From an uncultured Saprospiraceae bacterium (GTDB lineage Bacteria; Bacteroidota; Bacteroidia; Chitinophagales; Saprospiraceae): a stretch of 5,498 nucleotides of DNA. The translations under genes were made by a program, and so were the position numbers. Numbering within the stretch: the stretch's first letter is position 1; each line of letters opens with the position of its first letter. The stretch is taken from positions 1 to 5,498 of the forward strand of contig CALHKJ010000567.1 of NCBI GenBank assembly GCA_938033975.1, in the 5' to 3' direction. The notes beneath the pieces were generated by a model. The model was not told where the DNA came from. It searched no databases and saw nothing but the letters and a program-made list of their open reading frames with translations. Shown one piece after another: positions 4,930 to 5,498 of the stretch.

Positions 4930-5498
4930 TCTTTGAAAGTATTCAATCCATCAAATAACCAATTGGCTAAATGCTGTCTATTTTCTGGTCGAATAAATCT
5001 TTTTTGATCGTCAACATTTCTAATGTTACCTAGTTCGACATATAATGCAGTCGGGAAAGTATTGCGAACCATATACAGATTACGACTAGCAACAAAGCCT
5101 TTATATCCTCTTCCTTTTTGATAGTAGTCATACTTTGCTTTGAAAGTGTTCTGCATATGAACAGCTAAAGCTCTGCTTGTCTTACCATGCTCGTAATAAT
5201 AAAAGAAAGCATCTTGTCTCTTCTCTTCAGTTCGTGAATCAATATGAATCATGATGGCATATTGTTCCTTTATTCCTTTCGCTTTATACTTTTTGTATAA
5301 TTCGTTGATGTTTTTTGAACGTTGCTCAAGTCTTCTAAGTTGGTTTAGAGGAAGACCAAATTTCCCCATGCTTTTTTCATCTCTATCACACTTCAAATAT
5401 TTTTCAGACCTTATACCATCATTCTTATCTTGAATAATCATATGAACAGTCGCTCCACGTTCCATTAGGTTTTTTGCCAATCTCAAAGCAACATCATA
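4926..5498 (-). CDS. N-acetylmuramoyl-L-alanine amidase, Amidase_3 family (5' end cut by window edge)
   Basis: This zinc amidase cleaves the bond between N-acetylmuramic acid and the peptide stem of peptidoglycan in the periplasm. The frame is open to the right edge and begins YDVALRLAKNLMERGATVHMI, the strand-helix that follows the first zinc ligands. The N-terminal HGG region and the glutamate ligand lie outside the window. The third zinc ligand is the His in MIHIDSR (codon 5244-5246), and the catalytic Glu is in YVELGNIRN (codon 5034-5036). An unusually long charged segment between them and the N-terminal part (NDGIRSEKYL to KEQYAI, with the LNQLRRLEQR helix) is typical of a Bacteroidota subgroup. 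A TTG at 5486 is in frame but is not the start. The stop overlaps that of the convergent acyltransferase by 4 bases. Confidence 0.87.
   Translation of the reverse strand, partial: YDVALRLAKNLMERGATVHMIIQDKNDGIRSEKYLKCDRDEKSMGKFGLPLNQLRRLEQRSKNINELYKKYKAKGIKEQYAIMIHIDSRTEEKRQDAFFYYYEHGKTSRALAVHMQNTFKAKYDYYQKGRGYKGFVASRNLYMVRNTFPTALYVELGNIRNVDDQKRFIRPENRQHLANWLFDGLNTFKD

Noticed and set aside
4933..4946. TTGAA / TTCAA repeat as a terminator for the acyltransferase gene
   Set aside because: The 5-bp A/T-rich stem has no following T-tract.

Overview
The window looks like AT-rich chromosomal DNA from a member of the Bacteroidota. I infer this from A-rich leaders without Shine-Dalgarno sequences, promoter-like TTTG / TAnnTTTG pairs, a lipoprotein with the DGDGDIG motif, a LuxE-like stand-alone acyltransferase, a long-linker Amidase_3 protein and a four-helix-bundle (23S-IVS type) gene. 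Genus cannot be judged from the sequence. Eight protein genes fill almost all of it and no gap exceeds 150 bases. I see no tRNA, rRNA, CRISPR array or insertion-sequence transposase.

Left part (1-2360): a transaldolase of the short Fsa/TalC class, cut by the left edge, converges on a uridine phosphorylase. Their stop codons overlap by 4 bases inside a perfect hairpin that probably ends transcription both ways. Upstream of the phosphorylase, on the same strand, lies a secreted HExxH metallopeptidase-like protein. A perfect 9-bp inverted repeat sits 5 bases before the phosphorylase ATG.

Middle (2360-3443): a 117- to 162-base divergent promoter region (depending on the metallopeptidase start) with a 13-bp palindrome separates the metallopeptidase from an ArsC/Spx-like thioredoxin-fold protein. 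Behind that gene lies the most unusual piece of the window. A four-helix-bundle gene is enclosed by roughly 41-bp inverted repeats built from AAAATG-type hexamers, and the whole cassette fills the space between two convergent genes. It resembles the intervening-sequence elements found in 23S rRNA, but here it is in an intergenic site.

Right part (3443-5498): a small lipoprotein and a LuxE-like acyl-adenylate/acyltransferase enzyme diverge with only 2 bases between their start codons. The acyltransferase then converges on a peptidoglycan amidase, cut by the right edge, again with a 4-base TTAG stop overlap. Apart from the possible metallopeptidase-phosphorylase transcription unit, the genes alternate strand and look like independent housekeeping or envelope genes rather than one pathway. 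The candidate for something less described is the hexamer-bounded four-helix-bundle cassette.
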